Shown piece by piece: positions 12,189 through 26,107 of a DNA stretch of 64,000 bases. The stretch comes from Oryzias latipes. Lineage: Eukaryota > Chordata > Actinopteri > Beloniformes > Adrianichthyidae. Position 1 is the first letter of the stretch, and each line of letters begins with the position of its first letter. The position numbers were made by a program, and so were the translations under genes. The notes beneath the pieces were generated by a model. It saw only the letters and a program-made list of their open reading frames with translations. It was not told the DNA's origin and did not search any database. The stretch spans positions 11,189,261 through 11,253,260 of the forward strand of contig NC_019866.2 in NCBI RefSeq assembly GCF_002234675.1, read 5' to 3'.

Positions 12189-14199
12189 TTAACAATGTGC
12201 CTGTTGGAAAGTCCATCCAGGTCTGAAAAGAAAAGTGTTGGTTCACTGGAGCTAACAATTCAGACCAAAAAGCCTCATGAATTACAACAAGAAAAGACAA
12301 ACGGCCCTAATTTGAGAAGAAAAAGTAAATGATTAATGGCCAAACTTGCTGTGGTTTGAAAGTGAAGCCATTTAATAATATAAAGTAAAACGTTTAGTTA
12401 AAGGATTAGCAGCACTAGCTTTTAATTTTCTTTTTGTCTTTTTTCTTTCCTGATCAGAACTAATTCCAGGCTAAGCTGCCCCCAAACGAGCAGCCGTGTA
12501 ACCGCACAACATTCCCTCAGGATTTGGATTTTGTTAACTGTGAAAACAAACTCAATCAAAGTAAGCTGTAAAATCTTTTGATTTGTCAGTGTAAAGCCAC
12601 CATAACAAACAACTTTTGCATTTCCTGCTCCTCGGATTCTTCATTTCATGATAAAAAAAGGCAAACAACCGGGCACAGGTCCGTCCACCTGCACTATTTT
12701 CCACAGGATGAAAGGACCCCACATTCCGCAAGCCCCCCACTTTTATGAAACACAGCCTGACAATGACACACCAACCACGGTCATAAACTGAAACACTGAG
12801 TAAGCCGAAGAAAAATAAACATGCACGGTGAGTGCTCAGTAACCCCCCATGTCTCTTTTTTCCATCGTGACCTTTACTCACAGACTCTTCCTCAGGAATT
12901 TCTACAATCCAATCCAGATGGTTGCCCCACCAGCACTCGTGCTTCACCCCACCCCTTGGCCAGTCGCTGGCCTTTGCAACCTATCGCATGAGCCCCCTCC
13001 CACCACCACCACCATAGTACATCCTGAGTCCTCTCAGACTCCAGTCAGACTCACAGGTAGCCCTGCAGGCCTTCACGTCCAGCTGGACCCACTTCATCTA
13101 ACACCCCGACCTCTGGACCCAGCCTCAGGGCTCTGAGCATCAGCTGTCACTTTAAGCTCTCCCATTTGTCCTCCTGAACACTTAAACTGTTGGGATAGCT
13201 CGAAATTTACAAGCATTCAAAGAAAAGAAGAGAAAATCCATAAGGTTAGACATTAACAACAGAAGTGTAAAAAACGAGCCAGTTTTCTTGTCGATATCCA
13301 GGGTTTAATGAATGGAAGCGGAGCAAGTTCACAGCGGCTAACTGAAACCCTTTCCTGTTGGACATGGCGCTTTGGGGTTCACTGCTCTTTCCCGGAAGGC
13401 ACACACCAACACAGCTGCATGGCATTACAGCACAGTGTCCTATATTCCTGCTGGAAATGTCCATGTGACATCAAAACAAAGATTTCCTCACAAATACACA
13501 CATTTGATCTGTCCTCCCTCTCCTGAAAACAAATGACGACAAACACTCAGACGGCACGGTTTGCAGTGAATGGCGAGCTTTGAGAGGGACTGGCTAGCGG
13601 CCACATGAGCAGGCCTTGTGTCTGGGAGGAATGGAGCCAGAAGGTCACCAGGTTACCATCCCAATGAGGGATGGCCACCATCTCTCACATACACACGACC
13701 TATGCACAGCCAGGGGGGTTAGGGACTCAATCAGCCAAAGATAAGAGGATGATAATTCACACACGTACTGGCAAAACACAGGACTGCATTGTATGTGCAC
13801 ACAGCGGCATTATGTCACAATCAGTGGGATCTCACTGTGATGCTCAGAGAGATTCATGCTCCTCACATGCAAAAAAAATCATTGCTTTTCTTTTAAGTGC
13901 TTGCAGAAGACAGAGCACATGATCAACAGGTGGGCTGTTTAGATTTGACTTAATCAGGCAAATGTCAACCTGACATTTGAAAAGACCAGTCTGTTCTGGG
14001 AGAAAAGACTTAAAAAAAAACGTGCTGCAACCGGACATTGACAGAAATGTGGGGCTATCTTTAGATTATTTTTAGAAACAGCACAGGTCAGTTTAAGATA
14101 AAATATAAATTAAGTTTTTCTCTGTTTCTGTTCAAAACAAAAATGCAACAAAGTTTTTATTGTGAAACTATTGACTAGTCCATCAAAAAGGCAGCACTT

Positions 14200-14705
14200 T
14201 TTAAAGCGCTCCCAGAAATTTTGAATGATCTTTGTTGTTTTCTGGGTCATAGTTTCTGCAGAGCTGCAATAGTACAGTAGAAGTCTGCGTCAGAGTTGTG
14301 GTCGGGACCCATCACCAATCTGTATGCACTTTCTCCCTCTAGCTTACAGCTCCTCACATCCCCAACCTAACATTAGCAGTGCAACAAAAAGCTCGGACAA
14401 GAAAAAACAAAGACATGTACAGAGTGGTTTAGAGAGATGGAAATGATTCTGCCAGACATCCCACATGTAGGATCTATTTGTCTGTTTGGAGCTCGGCGCC
14501 CGCCAATTGTGGTTTCTACGTAACAACTACAAGCTTTTTCAAAATACATTTTGTCATCTGATCCTGATTCACAACAATTTAAATAAAGAAATACCCAAAA
14601 ACACAGTTTTAATCTTAATTTTCTTTAAATAGGTCCTCCGTCATGAGAAAAATGCCACAAAACCTGTTAAAAAACACAATTTTTACTGGATTGGGTCTGT
14701 AATAA
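14200..14705 (+). repeat. Dispersed repeat family A, copy 1
   Basis: This roughly 500-bp unit recurs five times in the window, always in the same orientation. Shared landmarks are CATAGTTTCTGCAGAG, AGCTTACAGC..CCTCACA, CCCAACCTAACAT and CCTGATTCACAACAATTT followed by AATAAAGAA. It ends near a GGTCTGTAA/GGTCTTTAA motif. It has no coding capacity, and no clear tRNA head or terminal inverted repeat was seen. Confidence 0.75.
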
Positions 14706-16489
14706 GCAGCACTGTTTCAAATGTTCTGATTGCTTTGCCTGAACAGTGTCCATTTAAATTAGCAGTATGCTACAACATCTAACATATACAGGATTTTGAG
14801 AAACCCTCACTTCCAACAGATTTGACAAGAACTGATTCAGTCTCTATACTGCTGGATTTCACCTCCGCCTACCCCCGTGATGATTTCTCCTTGGATGAAA
14901 GACAGATACTTGCTAGGAAGTGACTCATTGTGTGTGGATTTTGGACGGGACTACATCTTCTAAACATTCACCGAGAAGCAAATGGTGAGAAATGTGATTC
15001 AAATCAAGGAGAAAAAGGATGATGCAGGGAAGGAGTATGATGCTGTGTAAGGGCACGGTTGTGTGATATGCGAGTGTGTTTATTAAGCTTCGTGGCGGGT
15101 GACTGTGAAGTTTGGGGAAGGGGTGTTGGCTGGCCCCCATGCAGACTTCCTTGCTGAGCCGTGGGGTCGACAGCATCTCTGAAAGGCAGCATTGTCCGTC
15201 TCTGGGCCCTCTCTTCTTTCTCTAGCAGAGTAAACACTGACTGCAGCAGCTGAACGGGTGGGAGGAAGAAGGGGAGGGATATGACTCTGGGGGCCACAGC
15301 GAGGATGCATAGTGGCGAGGAGGAAGCGGAGGAGGATGGTAGTTGGGCTTGTGTTTACAGGCACCTTTGCAGAAATCCTCCCCACAGTGCAAAACTTTCA
15401 TCTTCCATCTTGGGGTTTGCTGAGGTCGGGAAAGGTGGGTTGGCGAAAGAGTAAGGAGCGCCAGGTCAGAACAGTGCTACGTGTTTCAACACCTCCAAGT
15501 TCTGAGGCGATGCTCACACGGATCAGCGCTGACCTCGCTCTGTCTGCCTGATCTTTGAGCAGATCTGATCTGAACTGGCGGGATTTGGTTTCCCCTTTCT
15601 CAGCTCTGAAACCAGATCCAAAGAAGAACACAAATATAACCATCTTACAAGGTACAAAACTACACTCTGTTATGTTTTCTTTTTTTGTGAGGCGTTTTAC
15701 AAAGATAGAGAAAGCGTAAGTGCGCAGATTGAGCGCGACCCCCTCGAAGGTTCACTGTAACTTAATCTCCCTCCCGCTGCGACCCTGGGAGGCGGTCTGT
15801 AGGAGGTAAACCATCTCTCCCTGGGGCTCTACACTCTTTTTTTCCTTATTTTTTTTACACAAAAAAACACATAAACAGACACCAACTGAGCTAAGATAGC
15901 AGCTCTCTAAAAACACAAAGAGCCTTGGCTTTATGGCTTGTTTTGGTCTGGATAAAGCACCAGAAGACCAGAATACTTTTCCTTTTCCCTTCATTTAAAG
16001 ATTACAAATATTAAATCAACTCAAATTAAAAAAAAAATTTTTTTAATCTCTGTATAAAAATACATTTTTAATCGGTGTAAATCATGGTTGGACAAGGTCA
16101 ATTAAACCACCAATTTATTAAAAATTGTGACAAACAATTTAAGACTGAAAATAGAAGTTCATTGTTTTTATTTTAAGTTATTTTACTTTTTATAAAGAAG
16201 GAAAATCATAACTTATTTTATAAAAGGAAATTCAGATTTGACTGGATAAGCTGTTTAATTGTTTAGTGATTTCACAGTATTTGTACTGCCCTCTGACAAG
16301 GTCACTTTGTTTGGGATGTCACTCACATGAACTGTTTTAGTTCATCTATCAGGCACACTGGTATATATTTTTCCTGAATAATATTAACTTTCCTACTTTA
16401 CGCTTTTTCCTAATCTCAAATTACATATTTGCAAACTGCTGCCATTTTAAAAATGAAATCAAATATAGAAGTAAATGATCCTCTTGGCG

Positions 16490-16680
16490 TTACACAGTGA
16501 TGGTTAGTCCTCTCGCCTCACAGTGAGAAGGCCCTGGCTCAAATCTCAGGCTGGGACCTTTCTGTGTGGAGTCTGCATGTGGATTTTTCTCTCCTACAAT
16601 CCAAAAACATGCTTCATAGGTTAATTGGTGTCTCTGAATTGCCCCTAGGTGTGCATATGATATACGGTGTAAAATGTTAC
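16490..16680 (+). repeat. SINE-like fish repeat fragment
   Basis: The wording (CTCGCCTCACAGTGAGAAGG, then GGCTGGGACCTTTCTGTGTG, then CCAAAAACATGC, then TTGCCCCTAGGTGTG) matches a repeat that I know to be very widespread in teleost genomes. A diverged second copy lies at about 48975-49150. Confidence 0.65.
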
Positions 16681-16804
16681 TGTGAACACAAAAATAACTT
16701 TTTTAAACGTTCAGTGAGATAACTACCAAATGTTTAACTTTCTTCAGTGAATATATATCAACAAACCCTCTGAAAACCCATCAATCATCTATTTATCTCT
16801 TTTG

Positions 16805-17385
16805 AAAAGGTTTTCAATGGGTCTTTTAATTATGATTATGCCGTTTTTAGCCCAGAAAATATTTTTAAACTTTCGTTCTCTAGGAGATAGTTCTGCAAAG
16901 CAGCAGTGGTTCTTAGAAATTCACCTCTGAATTGTGGGCAGGACTGTTGGTGTGGAGTAAGCCTGTCCTTGCTTTCTATCATCTATCTTTTTACACTCTC
17001 TCACTCTAGCTTACAGCCTCTCACATCCCTAACCTAACAATAGTGCAACAAAAATGGCGAGCAATAATGTAGCTTTCCACCTGTAAGGTTTTGAGCCGGA
17101 TGCCAGCTCAGCAAAACAAAGACGTACATGGATCTGGTGGTCTGCAAGTGGATGCATCAGAATGGAGGGGAGCAGGGAGCTTGTGGCCTGCTGATTGTTG
17201 GTTCTTCTGTCACATCTAAGGGCTTTTTCCAATAGCATCTGTTCCTGATTCACAACAATTTGAATAAAAAATACTCAGAAATGTAGTTTTAATTTTTTTT
17301 ATATAAGTCCAACATCATGACAAAAATGCCATAAGAACATGTTCCAACACCAAAATTATGATCTGAGAAGGTCTTTAAAATTATG
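16805..17385 (+). repeat. Dispersed repeat family A, copy 2
   Basis: It shares the family A landmarks: AATGGGTCTTTTAATTATGA near the start, CTAGCTTACAGCC, CCCTAACCTAACA, GTTCCTGATTCACAACAATT and the terminal GGTCTTTAA. Same orientation as the other copies. It is noticeably diverged in its centre. Confidence 0.75.
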
Positions 17386-19029
17386 TATTTTGGCAAAAGC
17401 CATGTGTGGACCTGCACGTCCTCTTAATCAACAGGTGGGGCGGACAGGGTCAAAGGTGACTGAATGAGGTGGAGGCGTGGAATGACATCTAACCTCCTAC
17501 ATCTGTGTTTCATGTCTGCAGTTCAGGTCAGACGTAAACTTTTTTTTAAAACTTTTTTGTGCAAATTTATCTAAGAATAACTGGATGTAGCAAATGTCAT
17601 TCTTTTTGCAAATCACAGTCCATTTTATATTAAAAACAGATCAGCTAGTGTTTGGAGAAATGAGAACACGGACCAAAATAAAGCCCCTCTTTTATTCCCC
17701 ACTTGTTACTGACGTGTGTTGAGGTAATAACCACCAGCGGCCCCACCTCTGCTGTTAAACCACAGCCTCCACACACACCCAGCCAGCCCACCAGCGTCCA
17801 CCCCCATCGCTCACCCCCTGACAAACACATGCACAGCTGAGAGATTTTTTTCCTGCTTCTGTCATCTTCAGCCAGTCGCCTTCACAGACAGGAAACCTCA
17901 GTTTCCACTCCTCCTTCTTTGGGCCTCTCACTTACGGTTTCTTCTTTTTTTTTAAATGCCTTTGTTCTTTTTCTTGACTTCTCCCTCACTGCCACTTGTG
18001 CATTTTTCTCGTTTGTTTTTTTTTCTTGCCGTCGCTCTTATCTCGCTCTTCACTGACCCATAGTACTGCGCCCCTCCTTTGTTGTAACAGTACATTAAAA
18101 TTAATTGCTCTATTAACACAGTTTCTAAAAAAAACTCAACAGATTAAGCTTTTAAGGTCTAAAAATGTTTCAATGAGCTTAAATCCTTCCTTTTTGAACC
18201 CTGGAGCAATCAAGCAGGATCTTATGCACAATTATGTAACAGCAGCATGCAGCCTCTGGGGAAGGGCTATTGAGAAAAAGTGGTTTGTGGAGAGCTGAAG
18301 TCACAATGTCTGGAATACAGAAGAGAAATGACGCGCATCCCAGGCTGCAACAAAAGGAGAGAATATGCTCAAAATTGTCACGTGCAGTTCTTGGGATTGT
18401 GAAAGGAGTGAGGAAGGAACAAAGGAGACAAAAGATGAAGGAGAAATCTGTAACAAGAGGGAAAAAAGCAAACAAGAATCAATTGTGGAAGAAAAAGGGG
18501 AGTGATGGATGAAGTGAAGAAGGGAAAGAGTGCAACAGGAAGCTTCTCAGCGAGCTAACGATGGCCTCTAGCCAGAGCTTTCAGACACGCAGGAATTCCA
18601 GGCAGAAGGCAGGGAGCGAAGGAAGATGCCAGGAGGGAGGGAGGCACAGAATGAGGAGGGCGGGTCGCACTTGCGGTTTGTTGTCAAAAAAGAGAGCGCT
18701 CCAAGAAAGAGGAGGAGTGCACGCTTAAAGCAATATTTACACAAGTAAAGATTTACTTTTTTGCATGGATGATTCCTGAAATTAGGATGTTTAGCTGCAA
18801 CTTAACGTTTAGTAAAATGAAGACACTTCTACCGATAAGTTACTTCCACCGCAAACAATTTTTCTGCATTTTTAACAGTCATATGCGTTTCTTTCACGTC
18901 TTCTGTGACCTCAACAGGTTGAAAGAGGACAATCTCGCTTAGCTGTTTTAGATTTTCCTTCTCTGTGACCCACCAACACATCAGTGCACCCACATTTAAA
19001 GTTTCACTTCAAACATCTTTTTATTATAA

Positions 19030-19480
19030 AAGCGTTCCCGGTGGTCTTTTAATCATGATGGTGGCATTTTCAGCCAGTCATTTCTTGTTTTACAGGACAT
19101 AGTTTCTGCAGAGTGGCAGTAGATGATTAGAAATTCACCTCTGAGTTGTAGGCGGGACTGTTTCCATGGAGTATGCCTGCCCCATTTCCCACCATCCCTT
19201 TGTGTACACGCTCTACTGCTAGCTTACAGCCCCTCACAACCCCAACCTAACATTACCAGTACAACAAAAACGGCCAGCAATATTGAAGCTATCCAGCTAT
19301 TTTGAGCCAGATACCAGCTCGGACAAGAAAAACAAAGAAGTACGTGAATCTGCTCCAGGCTTTTTCTAACAGCCTATTTTAGTCTACTCCTGATTCACTA
19401 CAATTTAAATAAAGAATTACTCAGGAACGCAATTCTAATCTTAATTTACTTTAAATATGTCCCCCATCATCAGAAAAATC
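19030..19480 (+). repeat. Dispersed repeat family A, copy 3
   Basis: It starts GCGTTCCCGGTGGTCTTTTA, carries GACATAGTTTCTGCAGAG, GCTAGCTTACAGCCCCTC and AACCCCAACCTAACAT, and ends with the TCCTGATTCACTACAATTTA / AATAAAG block and a CATCAGAAAAAT tail. One of the clearest copies of the 5' half. Confidence 0.8.
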
Positions 19481-20745
19481 CTCCAAGTGCATGTTAAACA
19501 TGTAAAAATTTGTTTCTTCAATGTGCTCTGGGGAAACCAAACAACATAGAGCAAAATTTACATTCTTATGGTATAGAAATACTATGAAAAGTAATGTGAA
19601 CAACATACTGAAAAAATTAATACAGAACTGCACATACAACTTTTTCACCTTTGAACAAAAACATTTCAAATTTGTTTGATCAATCAAAAATGAACATATT
19701 TTAACCTATGCAGGGATTTCCTTTAAAACAAAATATAACTAAGATCATTACACAAAATTCTTTACTGTTGCATTTTGCCATAAACTCTAATGCCACTCAA
19801 ACAAATGGTTATACATGTTTCATCTTGTATCATATATATTTTTTCTCTATGTATTAAAATTAAGAAACTCTTTATTAATCAGTCTGTTTCTATCCAAAAA
19901 AAAAAGCATCTCATACTGGTTAAGAACTTACAAAACAATAATCTGCAGCAACTGGGCGTCAAAAAATGAACCCTCAATTTGAATTAAACTTCTGATTTTT
20001 TTAAATATATAAATTTACATTTTTCCATTCTAGCCGAGCTGTAGTGGTTTGGAAAAAAGTCTTCTTCTGTTTTTATTTAACATCCAAAGTCTTTTCCAGA
20101 TCTTTCCCAAATAACTAGACATCCGTCCATTTTTTAGAACCTGTTGTCACAGGGCTGCTGAAGTCAAACTGCAAAGGCGAGCTACACCCTGAACACCTTA
20201 TTCTTTAAAAAAGTTTTTTCTTAAACTGGTAAATCTGGGGTAAGAATAAGTCTTACCAAGAATTCCTACTTTAAGAAAAATAATTCTATTCACTAAGACA
20301 TGTATTTTCAAATTGAGATTTTTTTTTGCTATTGAAAAACATTTATTTTTAAACAAGGATCTTGTTATTTTCTTATTTTTTGGCAGTGTACACCAATTTT
20401 TTATTTTTTTTGTGCAACAAGCATCAAACCAACAAGTGGCAGTTAACCTAGTAACTGTTATTTCAAAGAATTTAACTTTTGTTTTCAAATAATAAACTTA
20501 TAAAATATAAAAACAATGGGAAAATGCATGGTTTGACTATGATTAGACGTTCTTGTATTTCCTTGATAATAGTGACACAATGTTTGAGTCACTTTATAAT
20601 AACATTAAAAGGGACATAGAAATTTTTTGTGTTCTTTCCTTGTAGTCAGATAAATCCATTTTTTTCTGTTTTTTTTTCTTTCATAAAAGTCCATCAAAAA
20701 TATGTTCTCTTTTTTTTAATCTATATGAACTCCAATCTGCCTTAA

Positions 20746-20971
20746 CCCTGGAGAGCTACTGTCTTTTAGGATTTGTACTTCTTTTAATTTGAACAGCTTT
20801 TAAAGTTAACGTGTTCTTTTTTTTTTCTTTTTTGTTCATTTTTGGTAACAGCAATTAACATCAGCCAAAATAAGAAATACTGACTAATGTTTTTAGATAA
20901 TTAATTAACTAAAAGTAAAAAATAAAAAATAAAAAACAGTGGCTATATTTGACCCTGTGGGTTCTGCAGGG
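20746..20971. mobile_element. TTAA-flanked MITE, CCCTGGAGAGC termini
   Basis: The 226-bp segment starts CCCTGGAGAGC and ends GTTCTGCAGGG, an inverted match of about 9 of 11 positions. TTAA lies on both sides (20742-20745 and 20972-20975). These are piggyBac-like ends. The interior is AT-rich and non-coding. Confidence 0.6.
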
Positions 20972-22539
20972 TTAATGATGGAAAGGATACTGTTAAAAAT
21001 AACATGAAGTAGGGCTCAGGAGAAAAAAAGAAGATAAGTGTGGCTGAATAATTAGCCAAACATATAATCAATAGAGCAAATGAATCAAAGTAGACCCATG
21101 TGTAGTAAATTCCGAATCTGCTGGGCCACGTGAGTTCCTCAAGACAACAGTGATTTGTCGTGTTTGATGTTGTCTGACCATCTAATAATGGCTTCAATGA
21201 TGAAGCTATTAAACAGTCATCCTCATGGCACTTCACATGGCAGCACCAAAGGCTTTGAAGAATGGTGAGTAATGTTACAATAACGTGGGGCATTTCACAA
21301 CACCGTAGTTTTGTAATGTGGCGAAGGGCAGCAGGAACCAATGAACGCAGCGTGAGGCCTTCAAGTGAGCGTGAGAAGAAAAGAGAGAAGTCTTTACGGT
21401 CGGGGGCGGGGGGTGACTGACAGCACCACCCTGCCTCCCTTTAACCTGCAGTAACGCTACAGGGCCCCTCTACCTCCAGCGGTGGGTGTGATACCTCTAA
21501 CCCTCACCCCTCATCTTTCATTTTAGTTCTCCCACACCCCTCTGAAAAAACCCACCTCCTCCTCACTTTCTGAAGATTAAAGTCCCTCCGTCTGACATTG
21601 ATCTCTTTGCGATCGTGTTGCTCCCTTCTTTTTTCTTTTCCTTTCATACTCTCCCTCCCATCTTCTAACTTTCAGTCCATTCCTGTGGCCTCTTCCCCAG
21701 CAGCCAGTGATGCAATCCTCAGACTCCTGCTTGCAATCACAGGGTCTAGAGTTAGCTCATCAGCCAAGCAGGGGCGTCGCCACACCACGCTCGGTAGAAA
21801 AGCAACAGGAGAGGAAAAGAGGGAGGCTGGGGGCAGAAAAAAGAGGGAACTAAGCCAGTGGAAGGAAGTTAAGTCTGAGGTTCTGTGACCGATAGAGGGG
21901 TGATTTCATAAAAGTTCACATTAAACTAGGGGGAAAACCTGTTTTGTGTGCACAATGTGTGAATGTATTCGTTTTCTTCCATGTGCTCATAGGATTTCGA
22001 CAACGAAAATTAGATTGTAAATCATTCAAGCACTCTAACATCCTCAATGTTCTCTAATCAGCCCACCAGCCAGCTGTGTCTGTTGTGCTCAGACTGCTGG
22101 ATTTGTGTTTCGGAAGTGTTGTCTTTTGCGACTCCCACACAACCTGCCGCTCTTCCAGCTGACTCACACCAACGTTAGCATCATTGCAGCATTAAATTCA
22201 AGTCATATTTGTGGAGGATGTATCCTAACGTTTACTCCAGAAGACCGTCCTTTGTCAAACAAAGAAATGTGGATGTGCATGAAAAAGGGAGAAAAAATCG
22301 ATTGCAGACAACACTCCGACTGCTCTAAAAATGTGCTCTTTAAAACACTGTTCTAAAATCATCGTTATATAAATGCATTAGACACACATGCAAGTAAAAA
22401 TATTAAACACGCATCAAAGTTAGGTGAATATATTTGAAGCAGAACTCTTAAAGGCAGCAGAAATTAGCAAAAGGCCAGTTCAGGAATGTAAAGAATCAGC
22501 ACCTGCCTAAACCTTTAAAATTCCAGGTTCACTCAGCAT

Positions 22540-22561
22540 ACACACACACACACACACACAA
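22540..22561. repeat. (CA)n microsatellite
   Basis: An uninterrupted CA dinucleotide run of about eleven units in the glis2-tfap4 interval. Confidence 0.95.
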
Positions 22562-23224
22562 AACCCATGTACAACATAAGCTTTAGGAAAAACAGATGAA
22601 AGAGTACTCAACAGATTAAATCAAAGTCTAAAAGTGATTCATTGTTAAATTGTCAAATTCATTGTTAAATTTCATTATGGGCAGCAGCTAACAGGATAAC
22701 TGTTGTATTTGCACACCACTCAACACAAAGTAACACTTGTTAGTCACTTGAGTAGAAGAAGTAGGACAAGTCAATCTTTCCTCCCACCAACAAGATGCTG
22801 TAGCTGGCTTTAAAAAGATGAAGTGAAGAATAGAGTACATAAGTTTTTTAATATATATATCTAGATATAGTTTAGTCAATTCATTGGTAAGAATGTTTTT
22901 ATGTAGATGTCAGTTTAATCATCTAAAACATTTAAGGCAAGGAGAATAGGAGAACCAACGTCCACCACATTAAAGTTTTAATTGTTAATTGGGTGAGAAA
23001 GATTTTAAATGAAAATATCCTAAACTGCAATGTGGCAAGTTCACCTCTGCATTAGACTGTAGAAAGACCTGGTTTGTCACATCTGAGGAGCGTCTGTGGT
23101 CTGGAGGCTGAAGAAGCAGTTTGTGGTCAGAGATCAGAGTCCAAAGACAGTCAGACTTCATTACTCTTAAACACCAAACTTTTATGGACAAAATGTCTCT
23201 TCTCAGCCAAATGACAGAGGGATT

Positions 23225-23765
23225 ATATCATTGGGGGGGGACATGGAATCTGTCTCTGCTGTTTGCAGATGATGTTGTCCTTTTAGTTTCCTGAAGCCAT
23301 GACCTCCGTACATCTTATAGTTGAGTGTGAACCTGAGAGTGAGACTGATCAACAAATTGTCCTAGTGTGTAATAATAATAATAATAATAAGGACCTCATG
23401 CCTACTGTTGTGGTAAAGGATGCATACAGAGTGGCTGAGATCTTCCTTGAAGAAAGGATGTGAAGTTACAGCACCTTACATCAAAAAGAGCCACTTGAGG
23501 TGGTTTGGACATCTGGTGGGAGGACCTCCCTAGTGAGGCATTACAGGCATGACCAACTAGGAGGAGGCCTTGCAGCAGAACTGGAACACACTGAAGAGAA
23601 CATGTCTCTCATCGGCTTCTCTATCCACCTGAGAAAGCTTGAGGAGGTGGCTGGGGTGAAGACAGGCTGAGCGTCTTAACTTAGACAGTTGCCAATGTGA
23701 ACAAACCCCAGACAAGTAGAAGAAAGTGGTATGTGGAGCATCTAAACACACCATGACAGTGTCTT
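23225..23765 (+). pseudogene. Degenerate LINE reverse-transcriptase remnant
   Basis: Translation from 23253 gives SLLFADDVVLLVS, which contains the FADD catalytic box of non-LTR retrotransposon reverse transcriptases (the aspartate pair is encoded at 23268-23273). Further right, at about 23494-23530, a frame reads LRWFGHLVG, which resembles the RT-distal region of several LINE families, followed by in-frame stops. A TAA-type simple repeat (about 23370-23390) interrupts the copy. It is heavily decayed and could not make an enzyme. The clade is not determined. Confidence 0.65.
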
Positions 23766-23989
23766 GGAATTATGATAACCTGGAATCGTTCTGCAGTCAT
23801 GAGGTCCAATCCAAAAAGAGCAAAAAAGTGTAAACATCTAAGGCATTGATTACAAATAATCTCTGAAAGGTGATTGTTCCTCTAGGTGGTTTTACAAGGT
23901 GCTCACTTAACTTTTTGACACATTTGGAAAAAAACTAGATAAATTCATCAAAAAGTCCTGCTCTGTCTAGGCTGTACCATGGAGTCAGT

Positions 23990-24350
23990 TGGGGAGGTGG
24001 GAGATGGAAAGGGGCGCAGCTAAATTGACATTTATGCTGGACCTCCAGTCCGACCCTCTGCAGGACGCCCTGTCTACCCTGGAGAGGAGCTTCAGGGACA
24101 GAAGGATTAAGTGTCACTGTGTGAGGAGTCTGCGGGTCTTTTCTTCCTTTTGCAGTCAGGGTCACAGACAGGACCAGTCTGCACCCAAATGCAGCACAAC
24201 TCTAAACCCAAGCATTTATAATTTTCAATGTAATGTAAAGTATTTAAATGTATGTAATTTTCATCTTTATTCTATTCTTTTCTCATCTTGCACTTTTATT
24301 TTACATTTATTTAGCTGTTCCAGCAAAACAATTTCCCCTTGGCTAGACTT
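23990..24350 (+). repeat. Probable LINE 3' tail (CR1/L2/Rex1-like)
   Basis: A GC-moderate block with remnants of coding-like wording is followed by an AT-rich tail that ends GCAAAACAATTTCCCCTTGG. A terminal 'CAATTTCCCC' phrase is typical of CR1/L2/Rex1-type fish LINE 3' ends. Assignment is by resemblance only. Confidence 0.4.
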
Positions 24351-25342
24351 ATGCAGGTATTCCTGTCCTTCTTTCTGGAGTTTGGTTTGATGCTGCTTAA
24401 TGGTCAAATGTTGATCATCTAAAGTTGGCACATTGACATTTTAAAAATCAGTAAGCACTAATCACCTCTGTTCATTATGTTAATCAAAACTCTTTGGGCT
24501 GCAAACCCCACATGACCGAAAAGCCGAATTGAACCAAAGTATTTGTGAAATTCAGTGATAGAGGCATTGGTCTGCACAAAAGCATGCTGACTGCATGTAC
24601 AAGCGTATGGCTGAGTGCTGTGGAGTTCAGACCAGTTCAGAGAACTGTGGTACCGCTCCAGTTTTGGGAGGGGTCCGTCTGTCTCACAGTCATTTCCTGA
24701 ACGGGGATATTATGGCACCACACGCATGAGAAACAAACCCCTTTCACATTTGCTCACCGACCCAAGTTACTTGCTTCTCTATGAGGCAGGGGCGTGGAAA
24801 GAAATCTCTGGGAAGAAGGTCTTCTCATCCAGCAGCTGGAGTAATTCGACCCACCAGCAGCTTTATGCAACAAGGCCTCCTGGAGGCTGCAGGGAAGGCG
24901 TGGGGCGGCCGTCTTTGCTGAATGATAACATGTCTACTTCTCCACTCCAGTTGTTGTGTTTGGGCTGCCCCTGTGTCTCATTAGAGCTGGGTGAAGCCTG
25001 TGTACCAACTCCAGGGGGCATGAAGCCAGCTACCCTACAGCATGGGAGTCTGCTCATGATGAGGAAAGAGGGCAGCGTCCCAGCTTCTCAAACCGAAGCA
25101 GATGAAAACAGGAAGAGGGAGAAGTACAAAACAGAAGAAAACACTTAGTGGAGTGAGAGAAGTGATGTGTTTTTCTTGTGAAAGCGATGGGGGCCGCTCT
25201 GCTGCAGGGGCTCCTGCTACTTTAAATTTGGGTGTGCCTCCAATGTCTGCTACACTTCCACTTCAGCCTTCCTCTCCTGCGATCACACATCTTCATGTAT
25301 GCATGCATAAAGCTTGTGCTTTCTTTGCCTCTTGAGGCTCTA

Positions 25343-25360
25343 CCCCCCCCCCCCCCCCCC
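25343..25360. repeat. Poly-C homopolymer (18 bases)
   Basis: An uninterrupted run of C in the glis2-tfap4 interval. Its length is likely to vary or be misread. Confidence 0.95.
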
Positions 25361-26107
25361 AGTCACCTCCCACCAGGGCTGGCAAAAGGACAAGGTCAAT
25401 GTGTCTTTTTTTTTCTCCCCCTCTCGTCTCCCTTTGTGTCCATCCCTCTCCTGCAGCTTTCATCTTTTGCGGCTTCAATCAAGAGAGAAACTGCAAAATA
25501 GAGCAGGGAGACAGATGCAAAGGGACAGATGGAGGATGGCAGCAGACAGAGTATAATGCGGTAAATTCTTGATTTCATTTTTCTATTTTCTGTTTATGAC
25601 AGCTCCAATTTGAGCGATCTGTTGGAACTAAACGCCAGAAGGATCTGGAGCTCATTCCCTCTTTTTTTTTTCATTTAATAAAACTTTCAAAACACCAGCA
25701 GCCAATTAATGAGCTGAGGACAAATCTAATCCTACAGTAAATGAGCAAGGTTGAAGAGAATTAGCCAGAGAGGGAATCTTATTTAGAGCTGAAGGTCAGG
25801 GCTGAACTCATGTTCTTGAACAGTCTTCATTCCAGAAACATTTTGGAACCAATTAAAGACCCGTCACAATGCCATAACAGAGAACACCTTTGAAAATAGT
25901 CATCCTGCATTTAATTACATAGGATAAGACTAAATGACCCTCCAAATTGAACCTAGAAACATTTTGAAATGTTTATTTCTGAAAAGAAAATCCTCCCAAC
26001 TCCAATTTGGATGAACAAACACCACACAGAATCCAAAGGCTGTTTTTGTTCCATTTTTTTACTGCATGATAGCTCTGGTTAAAATTAGACTCCAATCATC
26101 TCTTGAT

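Noticed and set aside
12849-13136. 95-residue + strand frame rich in Pro and Thr
   Set aside because: No conserved motif, low-complexity composition, and no splice or promoter context.
24615-25148. 177-residue + strand open frame in the glis2-tfap4 interval
   Set aside because: It needs a non-ATG start to reach that length, has no domain or repeat I recognise, and sits in GC-richer non-coding DNA. Probably chance, although a protein search would settle it.
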